In this document: positions 25,813 through 34,033 of the stretch, piece by piece
Numbering within the stretch: the first letter of the stretch is position 1
Layout of the letters: the number at the start of each line of letters is the position of its first letter
Source: an uncultured Bacteroidales bacterium
GTDB taxonomy: Bacteria; Bacteroidota; Bacteroidia; Bacteroidales; Muribaculaceae
Reading direction: 5' to 3'
DNA: 37,578 bases
NCBI GenBank assembly: GCA_947570265.1
Contig: CANOUR010000015.1
Location: 1-37,578 of the forward strand
Position numbers and translations under genes: made by a program
Notes under the pieces: generated by a model
Told to the model about the DNA's origin: nothing
Database searches by the model: none
What the model saw: only the letters and a program-made list of their open reading frames with translations

Positions 25813-27441
25813 TCACTCCTCTTTCTCTTTGGTGCGGATCTTGGTTTTCGATTTCGACTTCGTAGCCGATGAGTCGATGTCTTTTTCTTCCTTAAGGTCT
25901 ATCTCATTGCCTTCGGCGTCTACCACACGATATTGCAGGTAAGCCAGCGATTGATCCGACATTATACGGAATTTCCTTGGTGCGTCCATGCGCCATTTTC
26001 TGTAGAGCGAAAGCAGACCTTTTTTGATGTATGCATCAACGAAGGGGTGGACATACATTATGAATCCGGCCTTCTCGAGATCGCCTGTCAGGTAATCGAT
26101 CTTCTCTTTTAGCGTGTCAGTGAACAAGAGCGACGGCTGCACAGTGCCTTTGCCGTAGCACGATGGACAGTCCTCGGCGGTGATGATGTCCATGGCCGGA
26201 CGCACTCGCTGTCGGGTTATCTGCATCAGCCCGAATTTGCTGAGCGGCAATATATTGTGCCTGGCACGGTCATTGGCCATCAGTTCGCGCATATGGTCAT
26301 AGAGCTTCTGACGGTGCTCCTGCTTGTTCATGTCGATGAAGTCGATCACTATGATTCCGCCCATATCGCGCAGGCGCAGCTGCCGTGCGATCTCGTCGGC
26401 CGCACGCATGTTCACCTCCAGAGCATTTGTCTCCTGGTCATTTGACGCTTTCGACCGGTTGCCGCTGTTGACATCTATCACGTGAAGAGCCTCTGTATGT
26501 TCGATTATCAGATAAGCGCCGCTTCTGAATGAGACAGTTTTGCCAAACGACGATTTGATCTGCCTTGTGATGTTGAAATGATCGAATATCGGCTCAGCCT
26601 TGTCATAAAGCTTCACGATATCCGCGCGGTCGGGAGCAATCAGCTCGACATATTTCTTTATCTGACCGAACACATCGGCATCATTGACATGGATCGCCTC
26701 GAACGATGGACTGAACACATCGCGTAGCATACCCACAATGCGGCTCTCTTCCTCAAACACAAGCGCCGGGGCTGTGGCCTTCTGGGCTTTGGCAATGGTC
26801 TCCTCCCAGCATCGCAGAAGTGTCTTTAGCTCATTGTTAAGCTCTGCTACTCGTTTACCTTCGGCCGATGTGCGTATGATAACACCGAAATTCTTTGGCT
26901 TTATAGCTTCGATAAGCTGTCGCAGCCTCACCTTTTCTTCGGTAGTCTTGATCTTCTGCGATATCGAGATTTTGTCGCCGAATGGTATCAGCACCATGTA
27001 TCGGCCTGTGAATGTGATCTCGGTGGTCAGACGTGGCCCTTTCGACGATATCGGCTCTTTGACGATCTGCACCAGCAGTTCCTGCCCTTGTTGTAGCACT
27101 TCGGTGACCGATCCCTGCTTGTTTATGTCTGGCAAACGCTTCATGCGCTGCAGCTGGGGAGTCTTCTTTTTGTCACTGAGTGCTGTTTTCACAAATTCGT
27201 AGTACGAGGAAAACTGTGATCCCAGATCCAGATAGTGGAGAAACGCGTCCTTCTCATATCCCACATTCACAAAAGCGGCGTTGAGTCCGGGCATCAGTTT
27301 CTTAACCTTTGCCAGATATATGTCGCCTACGGCATACGCGATGTTACGAGCCTCTTTCTGTAGAGATACCAGACGTGTGTCTTCTGTCAACGCTATTGAC
27401 ACATCGGCTGGTTTCACATCGACAATAAGTTCGCTTTGCAT
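25813..27441 (-). CDS. rng: Ribonuclease G/E family endoribonuclease
   Basis: A 542-residue Rne/Rng protein. Residues about 36-110 hold an S1 RNA-binding domain (VGDIYLAKVKKLMPGLNAAFVNVGYEKDAFLH). The catalytic DNase I-like core has GGIIVIDFIDM with the acidic residues D367 and D370, and the zinc-link CPSCYGKG follows near residue 410. It lacks the long C-terminal scaffold of RNase E, so it is of RNase G length plus a short, charged tail (residues about 515-542, DSSATKSKSKTKIRTKEKEE). It cuts single-stranded RNA 5' to AU-rich sites in rRNA and mRNA processing. Confidence 0.93.
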   Translation of the reverse strand: MQSELIVDVKPADVSIALTEDTRLVSLQKEARNIAYAVGDIYLAKVKKLMPGLNAAFVNVGYEKDAFLHYLDLGSQFSSYYEFVKTALSDKKKTPQLQRMKRLPDINKQGSVTEVLQQGQELLVQIVKEPISSKGPRLTTEITFTGRYMVLIPFGDKISISQKIKTTEEKVRLRQLIEAIKPKNFGVIIRTSAEGKRVAELNNELKTLLRCWEETIAKAQKATAPALVFEEESRIVGMLRDVFSPSFEAIHVNDADVFGQIKKYVELIAPDRADIVKLYDKAEPIFDHFNITRQIKSSFGKTVSFRSGAYLIIEHTEALHVIDVNSGNRSKASNDQETNALEVNMRAADEIARQLRLRDMGGIIVIDFIDMNKQEHRQKLYDHMRELMANDRARHNILPLSKFGLMQITRQRVRPAMDIITAEDCPSCYGKGTVQPSLLFTDTLKEKIDYLTGDLEKAGFIMYVHPFVDAYIKKGLLSLYRKWRMDAPRKFRIMSDQSLAYLQYRVVDAEGNEIDLKEEKDIDSSATKSKSKTKIRTKEKEE

Positions 27442-27550
27442 GTGGTTGGAATAAATGTGTGCGTTTGGAGTGTGTTTGAATTTACCTCGTGATTGGCTTA
27501 AAGATTAATGCTAAGACATCGTCATATAATCTTCGATACCTCGATATTAT

Positions 27551-27574
27551 AGTGTGTTAAATTCAGGCACACTC
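27551..27574. repeat. Dispersed small palindrome, copy 1
   Basis: AGTGTG and CACACT flank TTAAATTCAGG. A near-identical copy lies at 31836-31860. This copy lies about 110 bases upstream of rng, within 27442-27939, where I see no gene. Confidence 0.55.
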
Positions 27575-27793
27575 AAAGTGAGAATTTCTTGATCGGTAAT
27601 CTTTGGCGAAAGCAGCATCTGCTGTGAATTTGTTTAAATTTATTTATCCCGGGGTTTGAGATGGATCGTCATCTGTATTTTTAATGTTGATGAGGGAGTT
27701 CGGGTATTCCACAATGACTTCATCGCATTCAAAATACATTGACAAGGCTCTCAAAGGCTATAAAAAACGGATTTAAACATTTTCTAAATAGAG

Positions 27794-27851
27794 CGAAGAA
27801 CAAACCCCTTGCTTCTCTCCGGATCGACGGAGTGCGGTGGTTTGTTCTTCG
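27794..27851 (-). terminator. Long nested hairpin downstream of the 29-residue gene
   Basis: A perfect 13-bp stem (CGAAGAACAAACC at 27794-27806 with GGTTTGTTCTTCG at 27839-27851) encloses a smaller CTCCG/CGGAG stem (27817-27821 with 27828-27832). It lies 88 bases downstream of the small basic gene and probably ends that transcript. There is no strong U-run, so a structured RNA element is an alternative. Confidence 0.5.
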
Positions 27852-27939
27852 GTTGATGCGTTTTCAGCGCTGGTCAGGCACACCAAGCGCGCTCGCGCGG
27901 ACTCGTATCATGCGCTGACGAAGACTTTCGCCGCTTGTA

Positions 27940-28029
27940 TTACTTCTTCTTGTGGCGGTTCTTTCTCAGACGTTTTTTGCGCTTGTGGGTAGCCATTTTG
28001 TGGCCTTTTCTTTTCTTTCCGCTTGGCAT
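27940..28029 (-). CDS. 29-residue highly basic conserved protein
   Basis: This short frame reads MPSGKKRKGHKMATHKRKKR followed by LRKNRHKKK and a TAA stop; 17 of 29 residues are Lys, Arg or His. I recognise the MPSGKKRK...MATHKRKKR pattern as a small protein found across Bacteroidetes, generally annotated as hypothetical. The composition suggests a ribosomal or RNA-bound protein, comparable to bTHX, but that is inference. A second Met at residue 12 could be an internal start. It is 71 bases downstream of HU, on the same strand and upstream of rng. Confidence 0.85.
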   Translation of the reverse strand: MPSGKKRKGHKMATHKRKKRLRKNRHKKK

Positions 28030-28100
28030 TGTTATGCTGGTTTATTGTTAATAAATTATGTTGTCTAAGACTGTTTTGACAGATGGTGTGAGGTAGTGGA

Positions 28101-28376
28101 TCACTTCTTCACCTCTTCCATGAACACCTTTGCGGGCTTGAATGCGGGGATCTTGTGCTCAGGAATGATGATTGTAGTGTTCTTTGAGATGTTACGGGCG
28201 GTCTTCTCTGAGCGTGTCTTCACGATGAAGCTGCCGAAGCCACGGAGATATACGTTCTCACCATGCGAGAGAGAATCCTTCACAACCTCCATGAACTTTT
28301 CAATCGTGTCGAGTACGTTGGCCTTGTCGATGCCGGTCGACTTGGAAATCTCGTTTACAATGTCGGCTTTAGTCAT
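28101..28376 (-). CDS. HU-family DNA-binding protein
   Basis: A 91-residue nucleoid protein with the HU/IHF layout: N-terminal helices (TKADIVNEISKSTGIDKANVLDTIEKFMEVVKDSL), the GENVYLRGFGSFIVKTR strand pair, and the C-terminal PAFKPAKVFMEEVK helix. The DNA-clasping arm between has ARNISKNTTIIIPEHK. It bends and compacts DNA as a dimer. A box reading GATATTTG, one mismatch from TAnnTTTG, lies about 82 bases upstream (28458-28465). Confidence 0.95.
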   Translation of the reverse strand: MTKADIVNEISKSTGIDKANVLDTIEKFMEVVKDSLSHGENVYLRGFGSFIVKTRSEKTARNISKNTTIIIPEHKIPAFKPAKVFMEEVKK

Positions 28377-28522
28377 TTTGTAATGCTTTTATATTATTTG
28401 ATAATGTATTGGCGGTAATTCCGCAGCAATCCGCTTGGCGGCTCGCTTTTACGAGTGCAAATATCGCAACTTTTTTTCAATTAACGATAATTTGGACAGC
28501 ATTTTTTTGCAATAAATCTCAC

Positions 28523-29182
28523 TTAGGCAACATTTTGAGTTGCCGACTGGTCTCTTTCTGCCACACGAAGGCGATTTACAACCCTCACCGTCACCGGCAG
28601 GATGACGATTTCATAGCAGGTTTTAAGCAGTGTCTGTGTGACTATTAACGTGAAAATACCGCTCCATGGCAGCACGCCTACAAATGCTATCGGAAAGAAT
28701 ATCAGCGAGTCTACACCTTCGCCCCACAGTGTCGACACGATGGCTCTGGTTTTGAATTGTCCGGTTCGTGAACCTGCCGACCGTTTCATGGCATGCATCA
28801 CCCATGCGTTGACCATTGAGCCGCATAAAAAAGCTGTGAAGCTCGCACACAATATGCGTGGCGTGGCACCGAATATCATCTGCATCGCTTCCTGTCCATG
28901 CCAGTCGGCATTGCCAGGCAGCCATATTCCGATCTGTAACAGCAGCGTTACCAGCAGGTTCATCAGAAACCCGAGCCATATCACAAGTTTAGCCCGCGAA
29001 AATCCGTAGATTTCCACAATGCAGTCACTTATTATGTATGAAAGGGGAAATACCACTACTCCTGCCGTGATCGTCAGTGGCCCGATGTCAACCGTTTTTA
29101 TCTCCATGAGATTGCTCACGATCAGGCATACGCAGAATAGCAGTGTCAGCAATAAAAATGTCAGCGATACATGATTTTTCAT
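28523..29182 (-). CDS. yhhQ: Queuosine precursor transporter (YhhQ/VUT family)
   Basis: A 219-residue inner-membrane protein with about six hydrophobic segments, starting MKNHVSLTFLLLTLLFCVCLIVSNLMEIK. Family features are TAGVVVFPLSYIISDCIVEIYGFSRAK after the second segment and STLWGEGVDSLIFFPIAF later. It takes up preQ0/preQ1 for queuosine tRNA modification, as shown for E. coli YhhQ. The gene ends 34 bases after the GT4 gene start region in transcription terms and precedes HU on the same strand. Confidence 0.92.
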   Translation of the reverse strand: MKNHVSLTFLLLTLLFCVCLIVSNLMEIKTVDIGPLTITAGVVVFPLSYIISDCIVEIYGFSRAKLVIWLGFLMNLLVTLLLQIGIWLPGNADWHGQEAMQMIFGATPRILCASFTAFLCGSMVNAWVMHAMKRSAGSRTGQFKTRAIVSTLWGEGVDSLIFFPIAFVGVLPWSGIFTLIVTQTLLKTCYEIVILPVTVRVVNRLRVAERDQSATQNVA

Positions 29183-29216
29183 GCTATGTGGCTGTTCGAT
29201 ACGAATTTATGTGAAT

Positions 29217-30470
29217 TTACGATTTCTTGTCTACCAGCGAGTTGAATAGCTCTATCAGTTTTTCATAGTGGCTTTGAGGCGAATATATGGTGTCGATGCG
29301 TTGCGATGCGTTTTCTCCCGTCGTGGCGGCGAGTTCAGCTGACGATGCCATGCGTTTTACAGCCTCGGCCAGACTGTCGGCATCGCCCGGCGTGAATGTC
29401 AGTCCGGTCACACCATCTTCCACTGTCTCAAGCAGTGATCCGAGGCGTGATGCGATCACCGGTTTGCCAAACGCGAAGCTCTCCAGAATGGTGTTGGGGA
29501 AATTGTCATACCATTCCGATGGTACAATCGCGGCGGTACATCCGCTGATCCACGGAACCATCTTGTCAAACGGCATGAATCCCATGAATTCAATCCGGTG
29601 CTCACGCCCGGCGAGATATTGACCCAGGCGCTTCTCAAGGTCGTCAGCGGATGTGCCGATAATCTTGAGCGGCAGGCCGCATTTGGCGAAGGCTTTCACA
29701 AGTGTCCACATGCCCTTCTGTTCGGCAATGCGTCCGATATACAGGAAATAAGGCTCTTCAGTGTGCGCATCGTTGTTGTTGTGACGCGTGCCATTGTAGA
29801 ATGTAGGTATGTGGTGGAGCTTTTCCTGCGCTATGCCATATTGTCTGAGTTTTCCCAATGTGAAAGCCGAAGGCACTACGAATGCATCTATCTTGTCCTT
29901 CACATGCATGGCGTCATGCAGCTTCTTCGCACCAAGTTTCATTGCCGACATCACGGTCGATCCGTGGACACATTTGTTGGTGATGCACCTTATCGATTTG
30001 CCCGACAGGCACTCCTCGCACAAGTGTCCGTTGGTAAACAGCAGAGCGTTCGGACACATATATTGAAAATCGCTTATGCGGTGCACTACTGGTATGTTGC
30101 GGCGTCGGGCCTCGCCAAGGATGCTTGGCGATATCTTGTTGTGATACTGCATGATGTACACCACGTCCGGCTTGAAATAGTCAAGAAACTCCCCGAATTT
30201 GCGTCGTGCTTCTGCCGACCAGAACATTCGTGTGAGTGATTTTATCGCCTTTGCCGGACCAAGTGTTGTCTTGTCACCGTAATGTACCTCATCATCCACG
30301 CCATCAAGAAAAAATCTCTCATATTCTCCCGCGGGAAGATTGCGTGAGTTCTTGATGCTGAATGGCGCGGTCACGTGACCGTTTTTCTCCAATATCTCTT
30401 TAATATTGAAAAAATACCGTTCCGGGCCGTCTCCGGGGAAAAACCGGTAGTGCACGAGTGCGATTCTCAT
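29217..30470 (-). CDS. Glycosyltransferase family 4 protein
   Basis: A 417-residue GT-B enzyme. The N-terminal acceptor domain starts MRIALVHYRFFPGDGPERYFFNI. A cysteine-rich insert around residues 137-168 has six Cys in the pattern C..CxxC..C..C (CPNALLF, CEECLSG, CITNKC). The C-terminal nucleotide-sugar domain has YIGRIAEQKGMWTLVKAF and the E-x7-E motif in VPSEWYDNFPNTILESFAFGKPVIA. It moves a sugar from an activated donor to a glycan or lipid in the cytoplasm; donor and acceptor cannot be read. It is probably cotranscribed with yhhQ. Confidence 0.9.
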   Translation of the reverse strand: MRIALVHYRFFPGDGPERYFFNIKEILEKNGHVTAPFSIKNSRNLPAGEYERFFLDGVDDEVHYGDKTTLGPAKAIKSLTRMFWSAEARRKFGEFLDYFKPDVVYIMQYHNKISPSILGEARRRNIPVVHRISDFQYMCPNALLFTNGHLCEECLSGKSIRCITNKCVHGSTVMSAMKLGAKKLHDAMHVKDKIDAFVVPSAFTLGKLRQYGIAQEKLHHIPTFYNGTRHNNNDAHTEEPYFLYIGRIAEQKGMWTLVKAFAKCGLPLKIIGTSADDLEKRLGQYLAGREHRIEFMGFMPFDKMVPWISGCTAAIVPSEWYDNFPNTILESFAFGKPVIASRLGSLLETVEDGVTGLTFTPGDADSLAEAVKRMASSAELAATTGENASQRIDTIYSPQSHYEKLIELFNSLVDKKS

Positions 30471-30538
30471 TTTCTTGTTTTTTTCGGACTGCGAAGTTAG
30501 TAAAATTCAGCATCATGGCAAAATATGTGGCGTGTGGG

Positions 30539-30569
30539 TTGGCTTTTGTCAGGAAAATCCGTACATTTG
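30539..30569 (+). promoter_or_regulatory. Promoter of the serine dehydratase gene
   Basis: TTGG at 30539-30542, 19-base spacer, TACATTTG at 30562-30569, a good match to the Bacteroidetes promoter, 66 bases upstream of the ATG. Confidence 0.7.
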
Positions 30570-30635
30570 TATATAGCATATGAGCTTGATTTGATCGTGT
30601 TCATATACAACCATTTTTTAATCAGTCCTTAAATT

Positions 30636-31835
30636 ATGGAATCGATCAGACAACTGTATAAGATCGGCACTGGCCCGTCAAGTTCCCACACCATGGCGCC
30701 GCGAAAGGCAGCTGAGGTGTTTGTCCGGGGTGCGGCAGGGGCTTCGCGCTGTCGCGTCACCCTCTACGGTGCTCTTGCAGCTACTGGTCGCGGACACCTT
30801 ACCGATCGTGCGATCCTTGATGTGCTTGTGCCGGTGATGCCCACCGAAATCGTGTGGAAGCCTGAAACAGTGCTTGATTTCCATACCAACGGCATGCGCT
30901 TCGAGGCTTTCGGCGATGACGGAAGCGTAGTATCCGACCGCACTTTTTTCAGTATCGGGGGTGGAGATATCGTTGAGCAGGGAGAGGAAAGTGCCCCGTC
31001 ACGCACAATCTATTCAATGAATAAAATCGCCGACATTCTCAGCTGGTGTGAGAAAACCGGACGAACATACTGGGAATACGTCGAGATGACCGAAGGCTCT
31101 GACATCTGGGACTATCTGGCAGATGTGTGGCGCGTTATGAAGGCTGCCGTCGAGCGAGGCCTTGAGGCCGAGGGTGTATTGCCCGGAGGGCTGGGGGTAC
31201 GTCGCAAGGCTGTGAGCTATCACATGCATGCCACCGGCTATGCCACATCCCTTAAAAGCCGTGGACTGGTCTATTCCTACGCATTGGCCGTGAGCGAGGA
31301 GAATGCCTCAGGTGGAGAAATTGTCACAGCTCCGACATGTGGGTCATGCGGGGTCGTGCCTGCTGTTCTCTATCATCTCCACAAGTCAAAAGGTTTTTCT
31401 GAACAGCGCATCCTCAGAGCGCTTGCAACCGCCGGATTGTTCGGCAATGTGGTGAAGCACAACGCCTCAGTTTCAGGTGCCGAGGTCGGTTGCCAGGGAG
31501 AGGTAGGTGTGGCTTGTGCAATGGCGGCGGCAGCTGCATCACAGCTTTTCGGCGGCACACCGGCCCAGATCGAGTATTCGGCCGAAATGGGTCTCGAGCA
31601 TCATCTCGGACTCACCTGTGACCCAGTCTGCGGCCTTGTCCAGATACCCTGCATCGAACGTAACGCATATGCGGCGGCTCGAGCGCTCGATGCCAATTTA
31701 TACGCGGCATTTTCCGACGGAAAACATCGCGTCGACTTCGACCGTATTGTTGAGGTGATGAAGCAGACTGGTCACGACATCCCGTCGCTTTATAAGGAAA
31801 CCGCTCTCGGTGGACTTGCCGCTACGCAGCGTTAG
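30636..31835 (+). CDS. L-serine ammonia-lyase, iron-sulfur type
   Basis: A 399-residue L-serine dehydratase that converts L-serine to pyruvate and ammonia with a [4Fe-4S] cluster. Beta and alpha regions are fused in one chain, as in SdaA/SdaB. The N-terminus has SIRQLYKIGTGPSSSHTMAPRKAA, the hallmark substrate loop. The C-terminal half has APTCGSCGVVPAV (Cys235, Cys238) and EHHLGLTCDPVCGLVQIPCIERNAYAA (Cys328, Cys332, Cys339), which supply the cluster ligands. Length is somewhat below the usual 450, with a shorter N-terminal part. It is alone in its orientation between two glycan-type loci. Confidence 0.93.
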   Translation: MESIRQLYKIGTGPSSSHTMAPRKAAEVFVRGAAGASRCRVTLYGALAATGRGHLTDRAILDVLVPVMPTEIVWKPETVLDFHTNGMRFEAFGDDGSVVSDRTFFSIGGGDIVEQGEESAPSRTIYSMNKIADILSWCEKTGRTYWEYVEMTEGSDIWDYLADVWRVMKAAVERGLEAEGVLPGGLGVRRKAVSYHMHATGYATSLKSRGLVYSYALAVSEENASGGEIVTAPTCGSCGVVPAVLYHLHKSKGFSEQRILRALATAGLFGNVVKHNASVSGAEVGCQGEVGVACAMAAAAASQLFGGTPAQIEYSAEMGLEHHLGLTCDPVCGLVQIPCIERNAYAAARALDANLYAAFSDGKHRVDFDRIVEVMKQTGHDIPSLYKETALGGLAATQR

Positions 31836-31860
31836 AGCGTGTTAAGTTCAGACACACTCG
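31836..31860. repeat. Dispersed small palindrome, copy 2
   Basis: GAGCGTG and CACACTC flank a TTAAGTTCAGA loop; copy 1 is at 27551-27574. It begins right after the serine dehydratase stop and lies between convergent genes, so it could help end transcription from either side. Confidence 0.5.
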
Positions 31861-31891
31861 AAGAAGTCATTTAATGCTAATAGACAGTTCC

Positions 31892-32917
31892 TTAAATCCC
31901 CTTGTAGGTCTTGAACCACTCTATGGTTTTCTCCACTCCTTCACGCAATGGGGTTGAAGGAGTGAATCCTGTCGCCTCAGCAAGCTCGGTGCAGTCGGCC
32001 CAGGTCTGTGTCACATCTCCGGGCTGCATGGGCAGCATTTCCTTGATGGCTTCACGACCTGCCGAACGCTCTATCTCGCTGATGAAGTCCATGAGCTTCA
32101 CAGGCGATGAATTTCCTATATTGTACACCCTGTAGGGTGCAGGCGAAGTCGCCGGATCAGGATTCTCGGCATCCCATTCACTATTGCCTTTTGGCACAAT
32201 GTCGATAACTCGTACGATTGCTTCGATGATGTCGTCGATATAAGTGAAGTCGCGCATCATCTCACCGTTGTTGAACACCTTTATCGGTCGCCCCGACGTT
32301 ATGGCGTCCGCGAAAAGATATGGCGACATGTCCGGTCGTCCCCACGGGCCGTATACAGTGAAAAATCTCAGCCCCGTCATCGGTATGCCATATAGATGGC
32401 TGTATGCATGAGCCATCAGCTCTCCGCTCTTTTTTGTAGCGGCATATAGGCTCACTGGATGCGCTATCGGGTCATGCTCACTGAACGGCACTTTGCTATT
32501 CAGGCCATAGACGCTGCTCGAGCTTGCGTAAACCAGATGCTTGATCCCGTATTGGCGGCAACCTTCGAGTATATTGAGAAATCCGTCGACATTGCTCTTC
32601 ACATAAGCCCTCGGGTTTTCTATCGAATATCTCACCCCGGCTTGAGCTGCAAGATTCACCACCACATCGTAGCCGCCATCCTCGAACAGATTGTCGACTG
32701 CATCGGCGTCGGCAATATCCATCCTTACGAATTTAAATGCCTCGTTTGCCGATACACCATCTCTATACCCCAGCATGGACAGACGTGCCGTCTTCAAAGA
32801 CGGATCATAGTAGTCATTGAGGTTGTCGACCCCTGTGACAGTGTGTCCATCCGAAATGAGACGCCTGCATAGATGGAAGCCGATGAATCCGGCTGCACCG
32901 GTAACGAGTGTTTTCAT
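31892..32917 (-). CDS. NAD-dependent epimerase, UDP-glucuronate 4-epimerase-like
   Basis: A 341-residue extended short-chain dehydrogenase. The NAD loop is GAAGFIG at residues 7-13, the Ser is in YASSSSVYGLN and the catalytic Tyr-Lys pair in YAATKKSGELMA. The NLNDYYDPSLKTARL loop and RFFTVYGPWGRPDM match the UDP-glucuronate 4-epimerase (CapI/GAE) group, which makes UDP-galacturonate for surface polysaccharide. The precise substrate is inferred. Its start lies seven bases after the stop of the glycosyltransferase, in a shared transcript. Confidence 0.9.
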   Translation of the reverse strand: MKTLVTGAAGFIGFHLCRRLISDGHTVTGVDNLNDYYDPSLKTARLSMLGYRDGVSANEAFKFVRMDIADADAVDNLFEDGGYDVVVNLAAQAGVRYSIENPRAYVKSNVDGFLNILEGCRQYGIKHLVYASSSSVYGLNSKVPFSEHDPIAHPVSLYAATKKSGELMAHAYSHLYGIPMTGLRFFTVYGPWGRPDMSPYLFADAITSGRPIKVFNNGEMMRDFTYIDDIIEAIVRVIDIVPKGNSEWDAENPDPATSPAPYRVYNIGNSSPVKLMDFISEIERSAGREAIKEMLPMQPGDVTQTWADCTELAEATGFTPSTPLREGVEKTIEWFKTYKGI

Positions 32918-32923
32918 ATCGTT

Positions 32924-34033
32924 TTAACTTATTGGTTTGGTGCTATGTTTGCCGCCTATCGAATTATACAATTCAGATGTTTGTCGGGCAATCCTATCCC
33001 AGTTATATGGCGACAGATCATATGATCGGGGTGTAGCCTTTAATTCAAGCTTCGTTGTTATTAGATCGCTGAGTGAATCAACATCGCCAACCTGATGGTG
33101 ATCCGATGCCTCAAGACAGTCAAGACGACATGCCGGAATGTCGCTCACGGCAACGTCAAGACCATAGCTCAGGGCTTCGAGTAGCGCGATCGGGAGCCCT
33201 TCGTGGTACGATGGCATTGCGAAAAGAGCCGCATGGCTCATGAGTTGATTCATCCTTTCGCCGCGTATGAATCCTGTGAGCACGATACCATTGTCATATG
33301 CCTTGCGCTTGAGATTCTCCGAGTACTCGTCAGGGTGGTCGGCATCGCCGGCAATTGCGAGCTTATAGCCCTTCGGTGCGGCTTTGACAAACGCATCTAT
33401 CAGATCATGGAACCCTTTCTCCTCAACAAAGCGGCCTACTGCCACTATATATTTCCCTGATTCGAGACCAAGTCCCTCGATATAATCGGTGCATGTCGAT
33501 CTCACCGGTGTGTTGACGCCGTTGTATATCAGATCTGTGTCCGACCGTCCGTATTTTTGTTTCAGTATGTCGGCAATCACTTTTGATATGACAATCACAC
33601 GGTTGCTCCATCGTGCGCCCATACGCTCGCCCATCTTCAGCACAGCTTTTGCCATGCGCCCCCATTTGTGACGTTCATAATCAGGCCCATGATTTGTAGT
33701 CACGACTTTCATTCCCATCAGTCGGGCTACTGGCGTCAGCAGTGCCGGCCCTACAGCATGTATGTGCACAATATCTGGTTTGAGCCTGCGCGCTGCAAGC
33801 AGCGCACGCCATGTGTGCACGATCGCCTCGAGACTCTTGCGGCGCGGCGTGTCGATGGTCAGCAACTTCACACCGCGGTATTCATCAACCGGTTGAGTGA
33901 CATATGGCTTGCGGCAGATCACGGTAATGTCGTGTCCCATGGCCGCCAGCCGTGGATACAGCTCTTGGCAGTGGGTCTCGACACCACCCTGTATCTCGGG
34001 TATGCCGCGCGTACCGGTCACCACAATCCTCAT
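32924..34033 (-). CDS. Glycosyltransferase family 4 protein
   Basis: A 369-residue GT-B enzyme, opening MRIVVTGTRGIPEIQGGVETHCQELYPRLA, a form common in capsule and exopolysaccharide clusters. The donor domain has KYIVAVGRFVEEKGFHDLIDAF and the E-x7-E motif in PSYHEGLPIALLEALSYG. I used the Met at 34033 rather than the longer frame to 34261: the extra 76 residues lie inside the radical SAM gene and have no transferase character, while this ATG overlaps the radical SAM stop as ATGA. Donor and acceptor sugars are unknown. Confidence 0.92.
   Translation of the reverse strand: MRIVVTGTRGIPEIQGGVETHCQELYPRLAAMGHDITVICRKPYVTQPVDEYRGVKLLTIDTPRRKSLEAIVHTWRALLAARRLKPDIVHIHAVGPALLTPVARLMGMKVVTTNHGPDYERHKWGRMAKAVLKMGERMGARWSNRVIVISKVIADILKQKYGRSDTDLIYNGVNTPVRSTCTDYIEGLGLESGKYIVAVGRFVEEKGFHDLIDAFVKAAPKGYKLAIAGDADHPDEYSENLKRKAYDNGIVLTGFIRGERMNQLMSHAALFAMPSYHEGLPIALLEALSYGLDVAVSDIPACRLDCLEASDHHQVGDVDSLSDLITTKLELKATPRSYDLSPYNWDRIARQTSELYNSIGGKHSTKPIS

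Noticed and set aside
27860-27925. GC-rich palindromic stretch as a possible tRNA
   Set aside because: No acceptor stem, T-loop GTTCGA-type sequence or anticodon arm can be assembled on either strand.
29598-30239. 213-codon open frame on the plus strand
   Set aside because: Antisense to the GT4 gene, with no recognisable motif.
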